DNA of 64,000 nucleotides from Cephalopachus bancanus (lineage: Eukaryota; Chordata; Mammalia; Primates; Tarsiidae): positions 6,014,001 to 6,078,000 of the forward strand of contig JAPVLO010000182.1 in NCBI GenBank assembly GCA_027257055.1, read 5' to 3'. Below the pieces are notes generated by a model, which saw nothing but the letters and a program-made list of their open reading frames with translations, had not been told where the DNA came from and ran no database searches. Of the stretch, positions 34,958-46,090 are shown piece after piece (position 1 is the first letter of the stretch; every line of letters begins with the position of its first letter). The position numbers and the translations under genes are program-made.

Positions 34958-35314
34958 TTTGAGACAGAGTTTCACTGTTGCCTAGGCTGGAGTGATTTGG
35001 CATGAACATGGCTCACCACAGCCTTGAACTCCTGGGCTCAAGTGATCCTCCTGCTTCAGCTTCCTGAGTTGCTGGGACTATAGGCACACACAGCACCATG
35101 CCTGGCTATTTTTTTTTTTAATTTAAGAAGGGTAGATTTATTAAAGGAAAGATACGTTGTGCAGAACAACAGTGAGGGTGTCTGCTGCCTTGCCTGGCTA
35201 ATTGTTCTATTTTTTGTTTCCCATGCTGGTCTTCAACTCCCAGGCTGAAGCAGTTCTCCCAACTATATCTCCCAAAGCACTGGGAGTACAGGTGTTAGCC
35301 ATTGTGCCTGGCGT
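34958..35314 (-). mobile_element. Old Alu split by a mini-retroposon
   Basis: Antisense AluJ-like, GAGACAGAGTTTCACTGTTG to CCATTGTGCCTGGC, interrupted at 35109-35190 with a duplicated TGCCTGGCTA. Confidence 0.88.
35109..35190 (-). mobile_element. TINE-like LTR-derived mini-retroposon, family C
   Basis: Minus strand: GGCAGCAGACACCCTCACTG, TTGTTCTGCACAACG, ATCTTTCCTTTAATAAATC, then an 11-A tail. Perfect 10-bp TSD TGCCTGGCTA at 35099-35108 and 35191-35200. The AATAAA 25-30 bases before the tail and the GG start parallel families A and B, though the sequence differs. Confidence 0.85.
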
Positions 35315-35530
35315 GAATCTTTATCGTAAGAGCTATAAAGCTCAACTATTTTTCTCCTTATTTTGTTTTCAAGTAGTTTGTTATAAAATATGTTATGTTG
35401 TAAAGTAGTTTCTGTTTTGGTAACTCTTAAAATTTCCACTTAAAAATTTCCTGCTTCGACCACCATATTACTCTTTAATTAGCAATGATTTTACTTTGGG
35501 GGAGGGGATAGGTCATCTTTTTATTTTATT

Positions 35531-35821
35531 CTTTTTTTTTGAGTCAGAGTCTCACTATGTCGCCCAGGCTGGAGTACAGTGGCACTCTCACGGCCATCGC
35601 ACTCTTGACCTGCTAGGCTCAGGTGATCCTTCCATCTCAGCCTTCCAGGTAGCTGGAACCACAGGTATGCACCACCACACTTGGCTAATTTTTTGATTTA
35701 TTGTAGATATGATGTCTCACCAAGTTGCCCAGGCTGGTCTGGAATCCCTGGTCTCAGGCAGCCCTCTTGCCTCCATCTCCCAAAGTGTGGGAATTATAGG
35801 CGTGAGCCACTGCACTCAGCT
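35531..35821 (-). mobile_element. Alu SINE
   Basis: Antisense, GAGTCAGAGTCTCACTATGT to GAGCCACTGCACTCAGCTC. Confidence 0.92.
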
Positions 35822-35944
35822 CAATTTATTATTTTAGGTTATTAAATTATGCCCATGTATGTAGTCAGTAACATTTCATAGATTCAGTGTTTGGGATGCA
35901 TAAATGTTTACATTTTAGACAGGCAAGCTAGTAGTTACATTTCT

Positions 35945-36206
35945 GGTTTTTTTTTGAGTTGGAGTCTTACTCTGTCGCCCAGACTGGAGTGCAGTGGCCG
36001 CTCCCGGCCACCGCAGCCTCGACCTGCTGGGCTTCAGCGATCCTTTCGCCTCAGCCTTCTGAGTAGCCGGAATTACAGGCATGCGCTGCCACGCCCGGCT
36101 GATTTTTTGATTTATTGTAGAGATGAGGTCTCGCTACTTAGGCAATCCACTCACCTCAACCTCCCAAAGGCGCCAGATTACAGGCTGAGCCACCGAGCCC
36201 GGCTAA
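35945..36206 (-). mobile_element. Alu SINE, young, with left-arm deletion
   Basis: Antisense; about 30 bp around CCCAGGCGGGTCTCGAACCC are missing (CTCGCTACTTAGGCAATCC). Perfect TSD TAGTTACATTTCT at 35932-35944 and 36207-36219. Confidence 0.95.
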
Positions 36207-36575
36207 TAGTTACATTTCTAACATGATCTGTGGTAGTACCCTATAATCAAATGCCTTAATATTTTTGCAGTAGTTTTACACTAAGAAGGGTAACTAAAGA
36301 TATAAATAGCTTTATGCCAATCCAGGTCAAGTTGTTTTTTTTTTTAACTAAATTAGTTTCATAGCCAAATATATTTATGTATTTCAGAATTTGGATACGG
36401 AAATGTGATCTTGACAGCCACTGTTTTTTGTTTTAATATTGTGTCTATGCATTTTTCATTTGTTTTTTATTGTGGTGCTGTCCTTTTTGTTGCATAAAAT
36501 CTTGACAATGTGTGTGTTGTATCCTTCATTATTGCATAATATTCCTGTTGGTCCTCTTTAATGCTTTTTGGCTTG

Positions 36576-36692
36576 AACGTATAAATACAGATGAAGCTTT
36601 GCTTGCCGCCTGCTTCTCACCTCCTGATGTGTGGCCCAGTTCCTAACAGGCCACAGATTGGTGCTGGGGCCCAGGGGTTGGGGAGACTTTCA
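36576..36692. repeat. MER1-type hAT-Charlie fragment
   Basis: AATACAGATGAAGCTTTGCT, GGCCCAGTTCCTAACAGGCC and CCCAGGGGTTGGGGAGA match the 3' end of MER1-group elements. Confidence 0.75.
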
Positions 36693-37600
36693 CACTACCA
36701 TTTTGCTTCTTAGGAGCTGCCATTCTTTTTATCAGGTCTTCTAAATTTTAAAATGTGGAGATTGTGTTTACTTAATTCTAGTAGGGCTCTTTCCTTATAT
36801 ATGTAGTATTTGTTCTAATTGCAATTCTCTGAGAATTCTCACCCTGGTTTATTTGGTTTTTTTTTTACTTCAAAGTTCTCTTGTTTATTCCATCGAGTGC
36901 TGCCTCAGTAGGGGCCACCTGGCCTGATCTGGTTTTTCAGCTTGGTTACCTTCCAAGTTACTGAGCCTCCTCAAATGGGATATACTTGTTCTTTGAATAT
37001 TCATAAGTATGGCTTCCTTTACAGGGTCAAGTTTGGACAGATTGGTGTGGTGAACCAGCAAACCATGGAACACGTGATGTACTTTGTTTCAGCTGCCCTC
37101 TACTGGATGCGTTAGCAGATTAAATGCTTTATCTCAAGAGCAGCAGAGCCTCACTGTTCCCCTGCTTACCTAACATAGCTGGGGCTGGAAAAGTAGGCCT
37201 CTTATGATCCTTTCATGAGTGACCAAGTCTGTCAGCGCCAAATTTTGAAATGACCTGAAGGAAGCAGAGAGTAAGCAGATGCGTACTGGACCTTTTGTGG
37301 AGGCAGCCACAAAATCCTGGGTCTTTATGGTTACGGCTCCAGGCTCTACTGGGGTTTAGCATGCCCATACCTTTTGCTTCCATGAGAAAAGAGAGAAAAA
37401 ATCTAGTTGCATGCAAGTTTATTTTCACAGCTACAGGTGTGTGTACCTGTAGTCTGAAGCTTTCACTAAGAAGACTCAGAGTTCAGAATTCCTATGGTTT
37501 TGACTTAGGTACTTGAATTCAAGAACTGCCTTGAAATTTCTGGTTCTGTGGCAATTGTTTCTATCTGACTTAGTGACCAGTCATTCATTTGTACTAGATA
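36693..37600. other. Intron sequence without recognised feature
   Basis: Apparently single-copy, with short unremarkable open stretches on both strands. Confidence 0.3.
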
Positions 37601-37604
37601 CTTA

Positions 37605-37720
37605 GCAAACTTTCTGTACAAGATGAGATGGTAAATATTTTAGGCTTTGTGGACCATATACAATCTCTATAGCTTTTACCTTTTTCTTCACCTTAAAAAT
37701 ATAAAAGTCATTCATAGTAA
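37605..37720 (+). repeat. MER20-like hAT fragment
   Basis: AGCAAACTTTCTGTACAAGA, GGTAAATATTTTAGGCTTTG, TGGACCATATACAATCTCT: the MER20 5' half. Confidence 0.65.
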
Positions 37721-37741
37721 ATTGTTGGTCGAGCTGTTTTA

Positions 37742-38348
37742 TTTTTGTTCTTTCACTGAAAACGTTTTATTGGCCTTTTGGACAGAGACGGCATTTGTTT
37801 GCTGGGAAGGGTGATCCCATCATACTTGTGCTGAAAGCAGCGCGTGGCCGCCTCTTTGCCGGTTCTGCGTTTGGCCCCGGTGCAGCCTACTCTGTGCTTC
37901 TTGGTGGCGCTGCTGACACCTGGTCTGCCCAGCACCACATAGAAATCTAGGCCGGAGATGTCCATGCTTGGGTCATATTTGATACCCAGAATGATGTGTT
38001 CCTGGATCCCCAAACCAAAGTTTCCAGTATCTGAGAACCTATTTTTTCTTAGTTCAGACTTCCGCACCTTCAGCCCTTTCTCCGGGATTTCTTCTGCCTT
38101 GGCCCCTCGAACTGTGCAGTGGTTGGCAATCTTTTCATTTCTCCTGATGTCAAAGGATCTGACAGTGTATCTAGCTTTGGAAAACGCAAGAGTCTGGCCT
38201 GTGAGCTGCTCCGAAACCTTGGCTGCCCGGGTCAGTGCTATCTCCACTCTCCCCCACATAGATGTTGAGGCAGAGCTTGCAAATGCGAAGTTCCCACATG
38301 GGGTTCTCCTCGAACCTGCGCTGTGATGGAGAACAGCAAGAGAACGCC
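37742..38348 (-). pseudogene. RPL11 processed pseudogene
   Basis: Intronless copy of the mRNA for ribosomal protein uL5/RPL11 (178 residues in the parent). Minus strand from the 5' UTR (CTCTTGCTGTTCTCCATCAC) to AATAAAACGTTTTCAGTGAA and a decayed A-rich tail. Recognisable segments include [40 protein letters not shown] and KYDGI. Damage: the start codon region reads ATCACAGCG, several bases are missing just after it, one extra base near 38238 shifts the frame, and the parental stop TAA is now CAA. A 168-codon open frame survives at 37753-38259. A 15-bp TSD, GGTCGAGCTGTTTTA (37727-37741) / GGTCGAGCTGGTTTA (38349-38363), proves L1-mediated insertion. Confidence 0.95.
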
Positions 38349-38627
38349 GGTCGAGCTGGTTTAACGTTCAAAACTGCATTTTTTTAACAGCAGGCTCTAA
38401 CTTACCCATAATTTGTATTTTATATTTCTATTGTATATAAATGTAGAATATGTATTTTATAGTTATATATTTCATAATGTACATATGAAAGATTCTGTTA
38501 ATAAAAAACTTGGGTATGTTCTTTTAGATGGTGCTAAGTATTGGAAACATATTGCTGTATTTGGTAATGAATTTATAATTTTTTGATTATGCAAGCTTTC
38601 TGAGCTTTTTTTGGGGGCAGTGGAGGG

Positions 38628-39197
38628 AGTCAAAGAGTCTCACTCTGTCACCCAGGCTATAGTGCAGTGGCATGCTCACAGCCACCGCAGCCTCGACCTG
38701 CTGGGCTCAGGCAGTCCTTCCACCTCAACCCTCCAAGTAGCTGGAATTACAGACGTGTCACCACGCCCAGCTAATTTTTTTTTTTTTGAGTTGGAGTCTT
38801 ATTCTGTTGCCCAGGCTGGAGTGCAGTGGCATGCTTACACCACATCAGCTCACACCACATCAGCTCGACCTGCTGGGCTCAGGCAATCCTTCCGCCTCAG
38901 CCTTCCAAGTAGCTAGAACTACAGGTGCGCGCTCCCACCTCAGCTAATTATTTATTCATTTATTTATTTCCCAGGCTGGTCTCGAAACCCTGGGTTTAGG
39001 CAGTCCTCTCGCCTTAGCCTCCCAGAGTACTGGGATTACAGGCTTCAACCACCACGCCTGTCTGTAATTTTTTGATTTATTGTAAAGATGAGGTCTTGAC
39101 ATGTTGCCCAGGCTGGTCCCCGTGGATTCAGGCAATCCTTTCGCCTCTGCCTCCCAAAGTGCTGGGATTACAGGTGTGAGCCACTGTGCCCGACCCC
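38628..39197 (-). mobile_element. Alu SINE split by another Alu
   Basis: Antisense outer copy, parts 38628-38775 and 39065-39197. Confidence 0.9.
38776..39064 (-). mobile_element. Alu SINE nested in an Alu
   Basis: Antisense; contains a tandem ACACCACATCAGCTC duplication and a TTTA-rich middle. Confidence 0.9.
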
Positions 39198-39544
39198 TTT
39201 TTTAGTTTTAATGTAAAGACTGATAGAGCCATACCTCCAGAAATTTTATCGGTTCTGTTTCAGACCACTGCTGTAAAGCCAATATTGTGATAAAGTGAGT
39301 CATGCAATTTTTTTAGTTATGTTCACATTATACTATTAGTTTTTTAAGTGTGTAGTAGAATTGTGTCTAAAAAATGAATATGCCTTAATTTTAAAATCCT
39401 TTATTGCTAAAAGTGCTAATGATAATCTGACCCTTCAGTGAGTCATAGTCTTTTAGCTGGTGGAGGTTCTTGTTTCGATGTTTATAGCTGTTGACTGATC
39501 AGGGTGGTAGTTGCTGAAGGCAGACATGGTTGTGGTATGGCAGG

Positions 39545-39955
39545 ATTTTATAGAGAGTGTCAGGACACCAAGGCCAGGAAGCAGTTTTATTCATGCCAGC
39601 ACTGGCTCAGTGGTTTCACATCCAAAGGCTGAGCCCTGAGTGTGGGGGCTATTGCCTTTCATACAATTTTAGCTTTGTGGTCCGTGTCTATCCCCCCCAT
39701 CGATAAGGCTTACATATTAGTAACATACAGGCTAATTGGGCATTTCACGGCTCACAGTTACACATGCGCACTACAGATTGGGGCTCCATTCCTTTCTAAT
39801 GTGAACCTTCCAAGAAAGTTCTTATCTTATGGTGCTAGAAGAACTCTTTCATTATTCTGGGAAGGCTTTTATTTTACTGTACTAGGGGGGGCCCCTACTC
39901 TGTCCTGGGAAGGCCTTCATCTTACTAGGCTTGGGGAAGGGCTCCCTGCCTCAGT
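39545..39955 (-). mobile_element. Probable solo LTR inside Tigger1
   Basis: Foreign to Tigger1, whose sequence resumes at ACAACAATGAGGTTTGCTGG. On the minus strand AATAAAACTGCTTCCTGGCC resembles an LTR polyadenylation signal. TGGCA is found at both edges. Confidence 0.5.
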
Positions 39956-40010
39956 GGCAATCTCTTAATACAACAATGAGGTTTGCTGGATCAGTTGACG
40001 CTTGCTTTTC

Positions 40011-40304
40011 TTTTTTTTTTTTTTTTGAGTTGGAGTCTCACTCTGTCACCCAGACTGGAGGGCAGTGGCCGCTCCCGGCCACTGCAGCCTCGACCTACTG
40101 GGCTCCGGCAATCCTTCCGCCTCAGCCTTCCAAGTAGCTGGAACTACAGGCACGCGCTACCACACCCGGCTAATTTTTTGATTTATTGTAGAGATGAGGT
40201 CTCACCAAGTTGCCCAGGCAGGTCTTGAACCCGTGGGCTCAGGCAATCCACTCACCTCAGCCTCCCAAAGGCGCGGGATTGCAGGCTGAGCCACCGAGCC
40301 GGGC
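40011..40304 (-). mobile_element. Alu SINE
   Basis: Antisense within Tigger1. TSD TGACGCTTGCTTTTC / TGACTCTTGCTTTTC at 39996-40010 and 40305-40319. Confidence 0.95.
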
Positions 40305-40375
40305 TGACTCTTGCTTTTCAAAAGATTTCTGTGTAGCATATGATGCTGTTGGATATCCTTTTTCACAAAACTACT

Positions 40376-40487
40376 TTTTTTCTTAAGAGATGATCTCAAT
40401 ATGTTGCCCAGACTAGTACTGAACCTCTAGCAATTCTCCTGCTTCTCAAGGTGCTGGGATTACAGGCGTGAATCACCACTCCTGGCC
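40376..40487 (-). mobile_element. Alu left-arm fragment
   Basis: Antisense monomer-like piece, GAGATGATCTCAATATGTTG to GAATCACCACTCCTGGCC. Confidence 0.75.
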
Positions 40488-41031
40488 TTGCCCACAGTAA
40501 AACTTCTTTCAGTATTGTAGTCTGTCTTCTTGAACTCTGTTGCTGCTTTAGCAAAATATGCTTATGCAATATTCTAAATCCTTTATCATTTCAGCAGTGC
40601 TCACCGCATCTTCTTCACAAGTAGATTTCATCTCAAAAACCACTTTCTTTGCTCACTCATAATAAGCAACTTCTTATCCATTCAAGTTTTATCATGAGAT
40701 TGCAGCAATTCGATTCCATCTTCAGTTTCCACTTCTAATTCTAGTTCTCTTGGTATTTCTACCACATCTGCAGTTACTTCCTCCACTGAAGTCTTGAACC
40801 CATCAAAGTCATCTATGAGGTTGGAATCAACTTCTTCCGAACTCCAGTTAATGCTGACCTCCTCCCATAAATCACAAATGTTCTTAATGGCATCTAGAAT
40901 AGTGAATCGTTTTCAGAAGGTTTTCAGTTGACTTTGCCCAGATCTATCAGAGGAATCACTATCTATGGCTTCCATAATCTTACAAAGTATATTTCTTTAA
41001 TAATAAGTTTTAAAAGTTGAAATGACTCCTT

Positions 41032-41136
41032 CGGGGAGACACCCCTTATCAACAAGGGTGCCCGAACGAAGCATATTTGTATACCTAACCCTAAACTGTA
41101 CCCCACAATATCAAAATAAAAAATATTGATTAAAAA
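41032..41136 (+). mobile_element. 105-bp L1 3' end insertion inside Tigger1
   Basis: Ends TATACCTAACCCTAAACTGT, ACCCCACAATATCAAAATAA and an A-tail. Perfect 12-bp TSD AAATGACTCCTT at 41020-41031 and 41137-41148. The first 45 bp contain a CACCCCTT/AAGGGTG stem and could be L1 3' UTR or a joined sequence. Confidence 0.8.
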
Positions 41137-41505
41137 AAATGACTCCTTGACCACAGGTGGCAGAAAGAATGTTGTGTTAGCAAAGCATGAAAACAACATT
41201 TATCTCTTTGTACATCTGTCAGAGCTCTTGGATGACTAGGTGCATTGTCAGTGAGCAGTAACATTTTGAAAGGAATCTTTTTTCGGAGCAGTAGATCTCA
41301 ACAATGAACTTAAAATGTTTAGTAAACTGTGTTATAAAAATATATGCTTGTCATACAGGCTTTTTTGTTCCAAAGAGCTCAGGGAGGGTAGATTTAGCAT
41401 AACTCTTAAGGGCTCCAGGAGTTTTAGAATGGTAAATGAACACTGGCTTCAACTTAAAGTCTACCAGCTGCATTAGCCCCTAACAAGAGAGTCAGCCTGT
41501 CCTTT

Positions 41506-41520
41506 TGTGGTGGTGATAGT

Positions 41521-41571
<51 letters not shown>

Positions 41572-42400
41572 ACGTTTTTGTTTACAGTTTCTGGCTTCTG
41601 GCTCCCGTAGTTCTTGTTATGATATTGGGGACTTTAGGCTTCAAGAAACAGAATCAATCTCTGACCACCTCCCTTTACAGGGCAGGACTCTAATCTGGTT
41701 GTAGGTTAAAAGACCCTCATTCCAGAGAGGGTCCTGCCCTGTACTCTGGAGGAAGGAATGTTGCATAGAGAGGCCAAGAAGAATCTGGACAGGCTTTGCT
41801 GAATTTCCCCACTCAGTCTTCTAATAGGAGATCATATCCATTTGTTCAATCCCATTTCTGCATGTCAATTGTGCTTATGTAATGAAGCCTCCGTAAAAAC
41901 CCCAAAGGACACAATTCGAAGAGCTTCTGGATAGCCGGACACATGGAGATTCCTGGATGGTGGTGCACTCAGGGCAGGCATGGAAACTCCATTCACATTC
42001 CCCCATCCCTAACCTTACACCTCTCTGTATCCTTTGCAGTATCCTCTATCATAAACTGGTAAATGTAAGTAAATGTTTCCCTGAGCTCTGTGAGCTGCTT
42101 TAGCAAATTAATCGAACCCCACAAGTGGGAGTTGGGAAACCCAACTTGAAACAGTTGACCAGATGTTCTGGAGGCCTGGACTTGTAAGTGGGGAGGAAGG
42201 TGGAGAAAGTCTTGGGAACTGAACTGTGGGATCTGGCACTGTGTCCAGGTAGACAGTGTGAGAGTTGAATTGGAGGACACTCAGCTGGTGTCTGCTGCTT
42301 GGTGTGTGGGGACACTTTTGATCACAGAAGTCTTCTGTGTTGACGATTGTTGTTGTGTGACAGCGGAGGGAGAAACACGGTTTGAGAGGGTTTTTCCCAA
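41506..42400 (+). mobile_element. ERV LTR-like block inside Tigger1, starting with a GT repeat
   Basis: Tigger1 is broken between CAGCCTGTCCTTT and GAGCCTTGAAGCC. The insert contains ATGAAGCCTCCGTAAAAACC, CATAAACTGGTAAATGTAAG, GAGCTGCTTTAGCAAATTAA and GGGATCTGGCACTGTG, a well-known LTR layout whose name I cannot assign with confidence. The same LTR occurs antisense at 57040-57345 and 59565-60135. No retroviral gene is present. Confidence 0.7.
41521..41570. repeat. (GT)n microsatellite
   Basis: About 24 GT units. Confidence 0.95.
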
Positions 42401-43407
42401 AGTAGCTTTGGAGCCTTGAAGCCATGTGTTAACTCCTCCTGGCTAGCAGTGAAAGTCCTGGATGACATCCTCCTTCAATATAAGGCTGTTTCATTTACTT
42501 TGCAAGTCTTTTGTGTAGTATAGCCGTCCTCATCAGTGATCTTAGCTAGAGCTTCTAGATAACTTGTCGCGTCTTCTGCATCAGCACTTACTGCTTCACC
42601 TTGCACTTTTACACAATGGAAACAGCTTCTTTCCTTAAACCACACTTCTGCAGCTTCCTCACCTGTCTTGACCTTCATGGAATTGGAAGGAGCTAGGACC
42701 ATGCTGTGGATTAGGCTTTGGCTTAGGGGAATGTTGTCTTTGGTTAAGCTTCTATCCAGACCACCAAAGTTTTCTCCATATCAGCACTAAGGCCAGTTTC
42801 CTTTCTTATTATCTGTGTGTTTAGAGGAATAGTACTTTTAATTTCCTTCAAGAACTTTTTTTTTTGCATTTGCAACTTAGCACAAAAGGCCTAACTTTCA
42901 GCCCCATTTTGGCTTTTTGACATGCTTTCCTCACTAAGCTTACTTCTAACGTTTGATTGCAACTCTTCCTTTCACTTGAACATTTAGAGGCCATTGTATG
43001 GTTATTAATTGGCCTAGGTTAAATACTTTGTATCAGAGAAGAGAGACAGACAGAGAGCCAGAGACAAGAAATGGCCAGTCAGTGAAGCAGTCAGGACACA
43101 CATAACATTGATTAAGTTTGCTGTCTTTTATGGGCGTGATTTGTGGCCCCCCAAACAATTACAGTAGTTGCACCAAAGATCCCTAATCACAGATCACCCT
43201 AATAGATATAATAATAATGTAGAAGTGAGAAAGGTTGCAAAAGTTACCAAAATGTGATGTAGACACTTGGTGAGAAAAGTTGGGGAAAGTATTTCCAGTA
43301 GACTTACTGTACTCAGGGTTGCCACGGGCCCTTCCGTTTGTTAAGAAAAAGTCAGTACCTGCGGTATGTGTAAAGCCAAGTGCAGTAAAGCAAGATGTCT
43401 GTATACC

Positions 43408-43703
43408 TTTTTTTTTTTTTTTGGAGTTGGAGTTTTACTCTGTCGCCCAGGCTAGAGTGTAGTGGCACACTCCCGGTCACTGCAGCGTCAGCCTGCTGGG
43501 CTCAGGTGATCTTTCCGCCTTGGCCTTCCAAGTAGCCGAAATTACGGGGGCGTGCTACTGTGCCAGCTATTTTTGTATTTTATTTTAGAGATGAGGTCTC
43601 ACCATGTTGCCCAGGCTGGTCTCTAACCTGTAGGCTCAGACAGTCGTCTTGCCTTGGCCTCCCAAATTGCTGGGATTATAGGCTTGAGCCACTGCATCTC
43701 GCC
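43408..43703 (-). mobile_element. Alu SINE
   Basis: Antisense, at the right edge of Tigger1; GTCTGTATACC / GCCTGTATATC is a diverged TSD. Confidence 0.92.
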
Positions 43704-45265
43704 TGCCTGTATATCTTTAAGAGTATAAGAAGCTTTAAGAATTCCAAAAAGATTTATTATAATAGCCTTTAAATATATTTTGTTTGTTATGTGTGATATT
43801 AGTGTTATGTTTGGTATGTGATTATATGTGGACACATGTTGCCATGTATACCTGACTTCAGTCATTTTTAGTGGCAAAATTGACTTGTGGAAATTGACTG
43901 GTTACTTAACTACTCTGTGGTATTATAAGATTTAAGCCAATTTGGTTATAAATTATTTCAGTTTTTTTCTGTATTATAGCTCTAATTTTTTTCCTGTCTG
44001 AAATAGTATTCACTCAGCCTCTCTTGGCAAGTCCTTCTGACTCTTCATTGCCAATCTTTTTGTAAGAATAGGCAACATATTCAACATTTCACATCTCCAG
44101 CTCCCCATACTCCTGCTAACTAACATCTGTCTGCTGCTGCCTCCATTGCTGTAAAATTTCTGTAGAAAAAAATCAGTTTCCTGTTGCTCTAGAATGTAGT
44201 TATTTTTTGCTGTCATTCCTCTCAGTAAATAATCAGTTTCGTTTTCTAGGTCTCTTACTGTGTGCACATGGAGTGTGAATAGAGTTGAAAGATAGGTACA
44301 CGGTAGAAAGGCGAATTAGCCTTAGAGATGATTATGTGTTTCCAATTTGGGGCTATTGGCACCTTCTCTCTAGCTCCTTTTCCCATTTTCTTGATTAGTC
44401 AGTTTAGTCTTTCAACACTTAACTCACAGGACTCTCATCACTTGGACTGGCCTCCAACTCAAGTAATTAGAGGTCATAGATGTAAATCCCCTTAACTCCA
44501 TATGTGCTTGAAAATATATCTGTAATTTTTCATTCATAATTATTTTCTGAGGGAAAGGAGAGTGGTGTTGATGATTGAAGGTTTGTAATGACCACTTGAT
44601 GGTACTGGAAAGAGAAGCTAGTGCTGAATCCAAAGATTGTTAGGTTATGCCAAGTCAACTGACTTTAAGCATATTATATAATTCTGAATGTAAATTGGTA
44701 CAGTGACGACAGGTTAATTATAAATGGTTAATGGAAAAGTAGTTGACCCCTGTTTGATTCTTGTTTGTTTCAGTTATACATACAGGTATGTGTTTGTGTC
44801 CTGTCTTTTGATGTAAAATACTTTGATTTGTAGTTGAAAATGCTTGAAAGCTGTCTCCTAAATCTGAGAGTTATTTTTCTGCTGTTTGAATTGTAAATTT
44901 TGGTGTACTGAGGGTAGTAATCATAATTGTACTTGCTGAGTTATTTACATGCTGGTGACACTCTCCATACTCTTCAGCTCCATAACTATGCTAGTTAAAC
45001 ATGATCTATCCAACACTTACTGATTATATTCTGGCTAATACACTTTTTCCTCATTTTGTGTAATTATCCATGAATTACTCACATCAAGAACTTGAGAATC
45101 ATCGAGAATTTCTAATTTCTTCCCTTGCTGTCACTTTTTCATCTTGCAGTTATTCATTAAGTCCAACTGATTCTGTGTCATCACTAATTTATCCTTTAGT
45201 TACTACTAATACTGCCTTAGTGTCTTATTTTGCTACCAAGACCAGCCTTTTAGTTAGAGAAATAG
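43704..45265. other. Intron sequence without recognised feature
   Basis: A 1.5-kb AT-rich stretch without repeats I can name, so a reasonable place to look for single-copy intronic conservation. Confidence 0.3.
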
Positions 45266-45280
45266 TTATGCATAGTTCTT

Positions 45281-45577
45281 TTTTTTTTTTTTTTTTTTTG
45301 AGTTGGAGTCTCACTTGGTCACCCAGACTGGAGTGCAGTGGTCACTCCTGGCCACCGCAGCCTCGACCTGCTGGGCTCCGGTGATCCTTCTGCCTCAGCC
45401 TTCTGAGTGGCCGGAATTACAGGCACACGCTACCATGCCCGGCTAATTTTTTTATTTATTGTAGAGATGAGGTCTCGCCAAGTTGCCCAGACGGGTCTCG
45501 AACCCGCGGGCTCAGGCAATCCACTCACCTCAGCCTCCCAAAGGCACGGCATTACAGGCTGAGCCACCGAGCCTGGC
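45281..45577 (-). mobile_element. Alu SINE
   Basis: Antisense, 20-T tail. Perfect 15-bp TSD TTATGCATAGTTCTT at 45266-45280 and 45578-45592. Confidence 0.97.
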
Positions 45578-45592
45578 TTATGCATAGTTCTT

Positions 45593-46090
45593 AAGAGTGT
45601 GGGCTGTAGACCCAGATGTCTTAGTTTCAGATCTTGGTCCCCATTCACATTGCTCTATGACCTTGAGAAAATTTCCTGATCTCCCTGAACTTCAGTTTTC
45701 TCACCTTTAAAGTAGGGATAGAAAGCCGGGTTCAGTGGCTCAGCCTGTAATCCCACGCCTTTGGGAGGCTGAGGTGAGTGGATTGCCTGAGCCTGCGGGT
45801 TCGAGACCCGCCTGGGCAGCAAGACCTCATCTCTACAATAAATCAAAAAATCAGCCGGGCGTGGTATCACATGCCTGTAATTCTGGCTACTCGGAAGGCT
45901 GAGGCGGAAGGATCGCCAGAGACCAGCAGGCGAGGCTGCGGTGGCCGGGAGCGGCCACTGCACTCCAGTCTGGGTGACCGAGTGAGGCTCCAACTCAAAA
46001 AAAATAAATAAATAAAGTAGGGATAGTAATTGACCCTACTTTAAAGGGCTGTTCTGAGGACTAAAATGAACGAATACATATGAATTTCTT
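45593..46090 (+). repeat. MIR SINE split by an Alu
   Basis: AGTGTGGGCTGTAGACCCAG ... TCAGTTTTCTCACCTTTAAA, resuming after the Alu with GGGCTGTTCTGAGGACTAAA. Confidence 0.8.
45722..46013 (+). mobile_element. Alu SINE, young deletion subfamily
   Basis: Sense, short form CTGGGCAGCAAGACCTCATC. Perfect 13-bp TSD AAAGTAGGGATAG at 45709-45721 and 46014-46026. Confidence 0.97.

Larger units (their letters stand above)
39226..43407 (-). mobile_element. Tigger1 (pogo/Tc1-mariner) DNA transposon, nearly complete, with nested insertions
   Basis: Left terminus GCCATACCTCCAGAAATTTT at about 39228 and right terminus near 43407 (GCAGTAAAGCAAGATGTCTG) match Tigger1 ends. The body follows the Tigger1 consensus I remember, with the transposase on the minus strand, for instance GGCCATTGTATGGTTATTAA over the start codon and the frame at 42475-42702. 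Stops and frameshifts are many. Interruptions: LTR-like 39545-39955, Alus 40011 and 40376, a 105-bp L1 end at 41032, and an LTR block at 41506-42400. Confidence 0.9.

Noticed and set aside
37753..38259. 168-codon frame as a functional RPL11-like gene
   Set aside because: Intronless, TSD-flanked, start and stop codons lost and a frameshift near the N-terminus: a processed pseudogene.
41506..42400. Retroviral genes next to the LTRs
   Set aside because: No gag, pol or env-like frame is visible; only LTR sequence is present.
42475..42702. 75-codon minus-strand frame as a gene
   Set aside because: A surviving piece of Tigger1 transposase.
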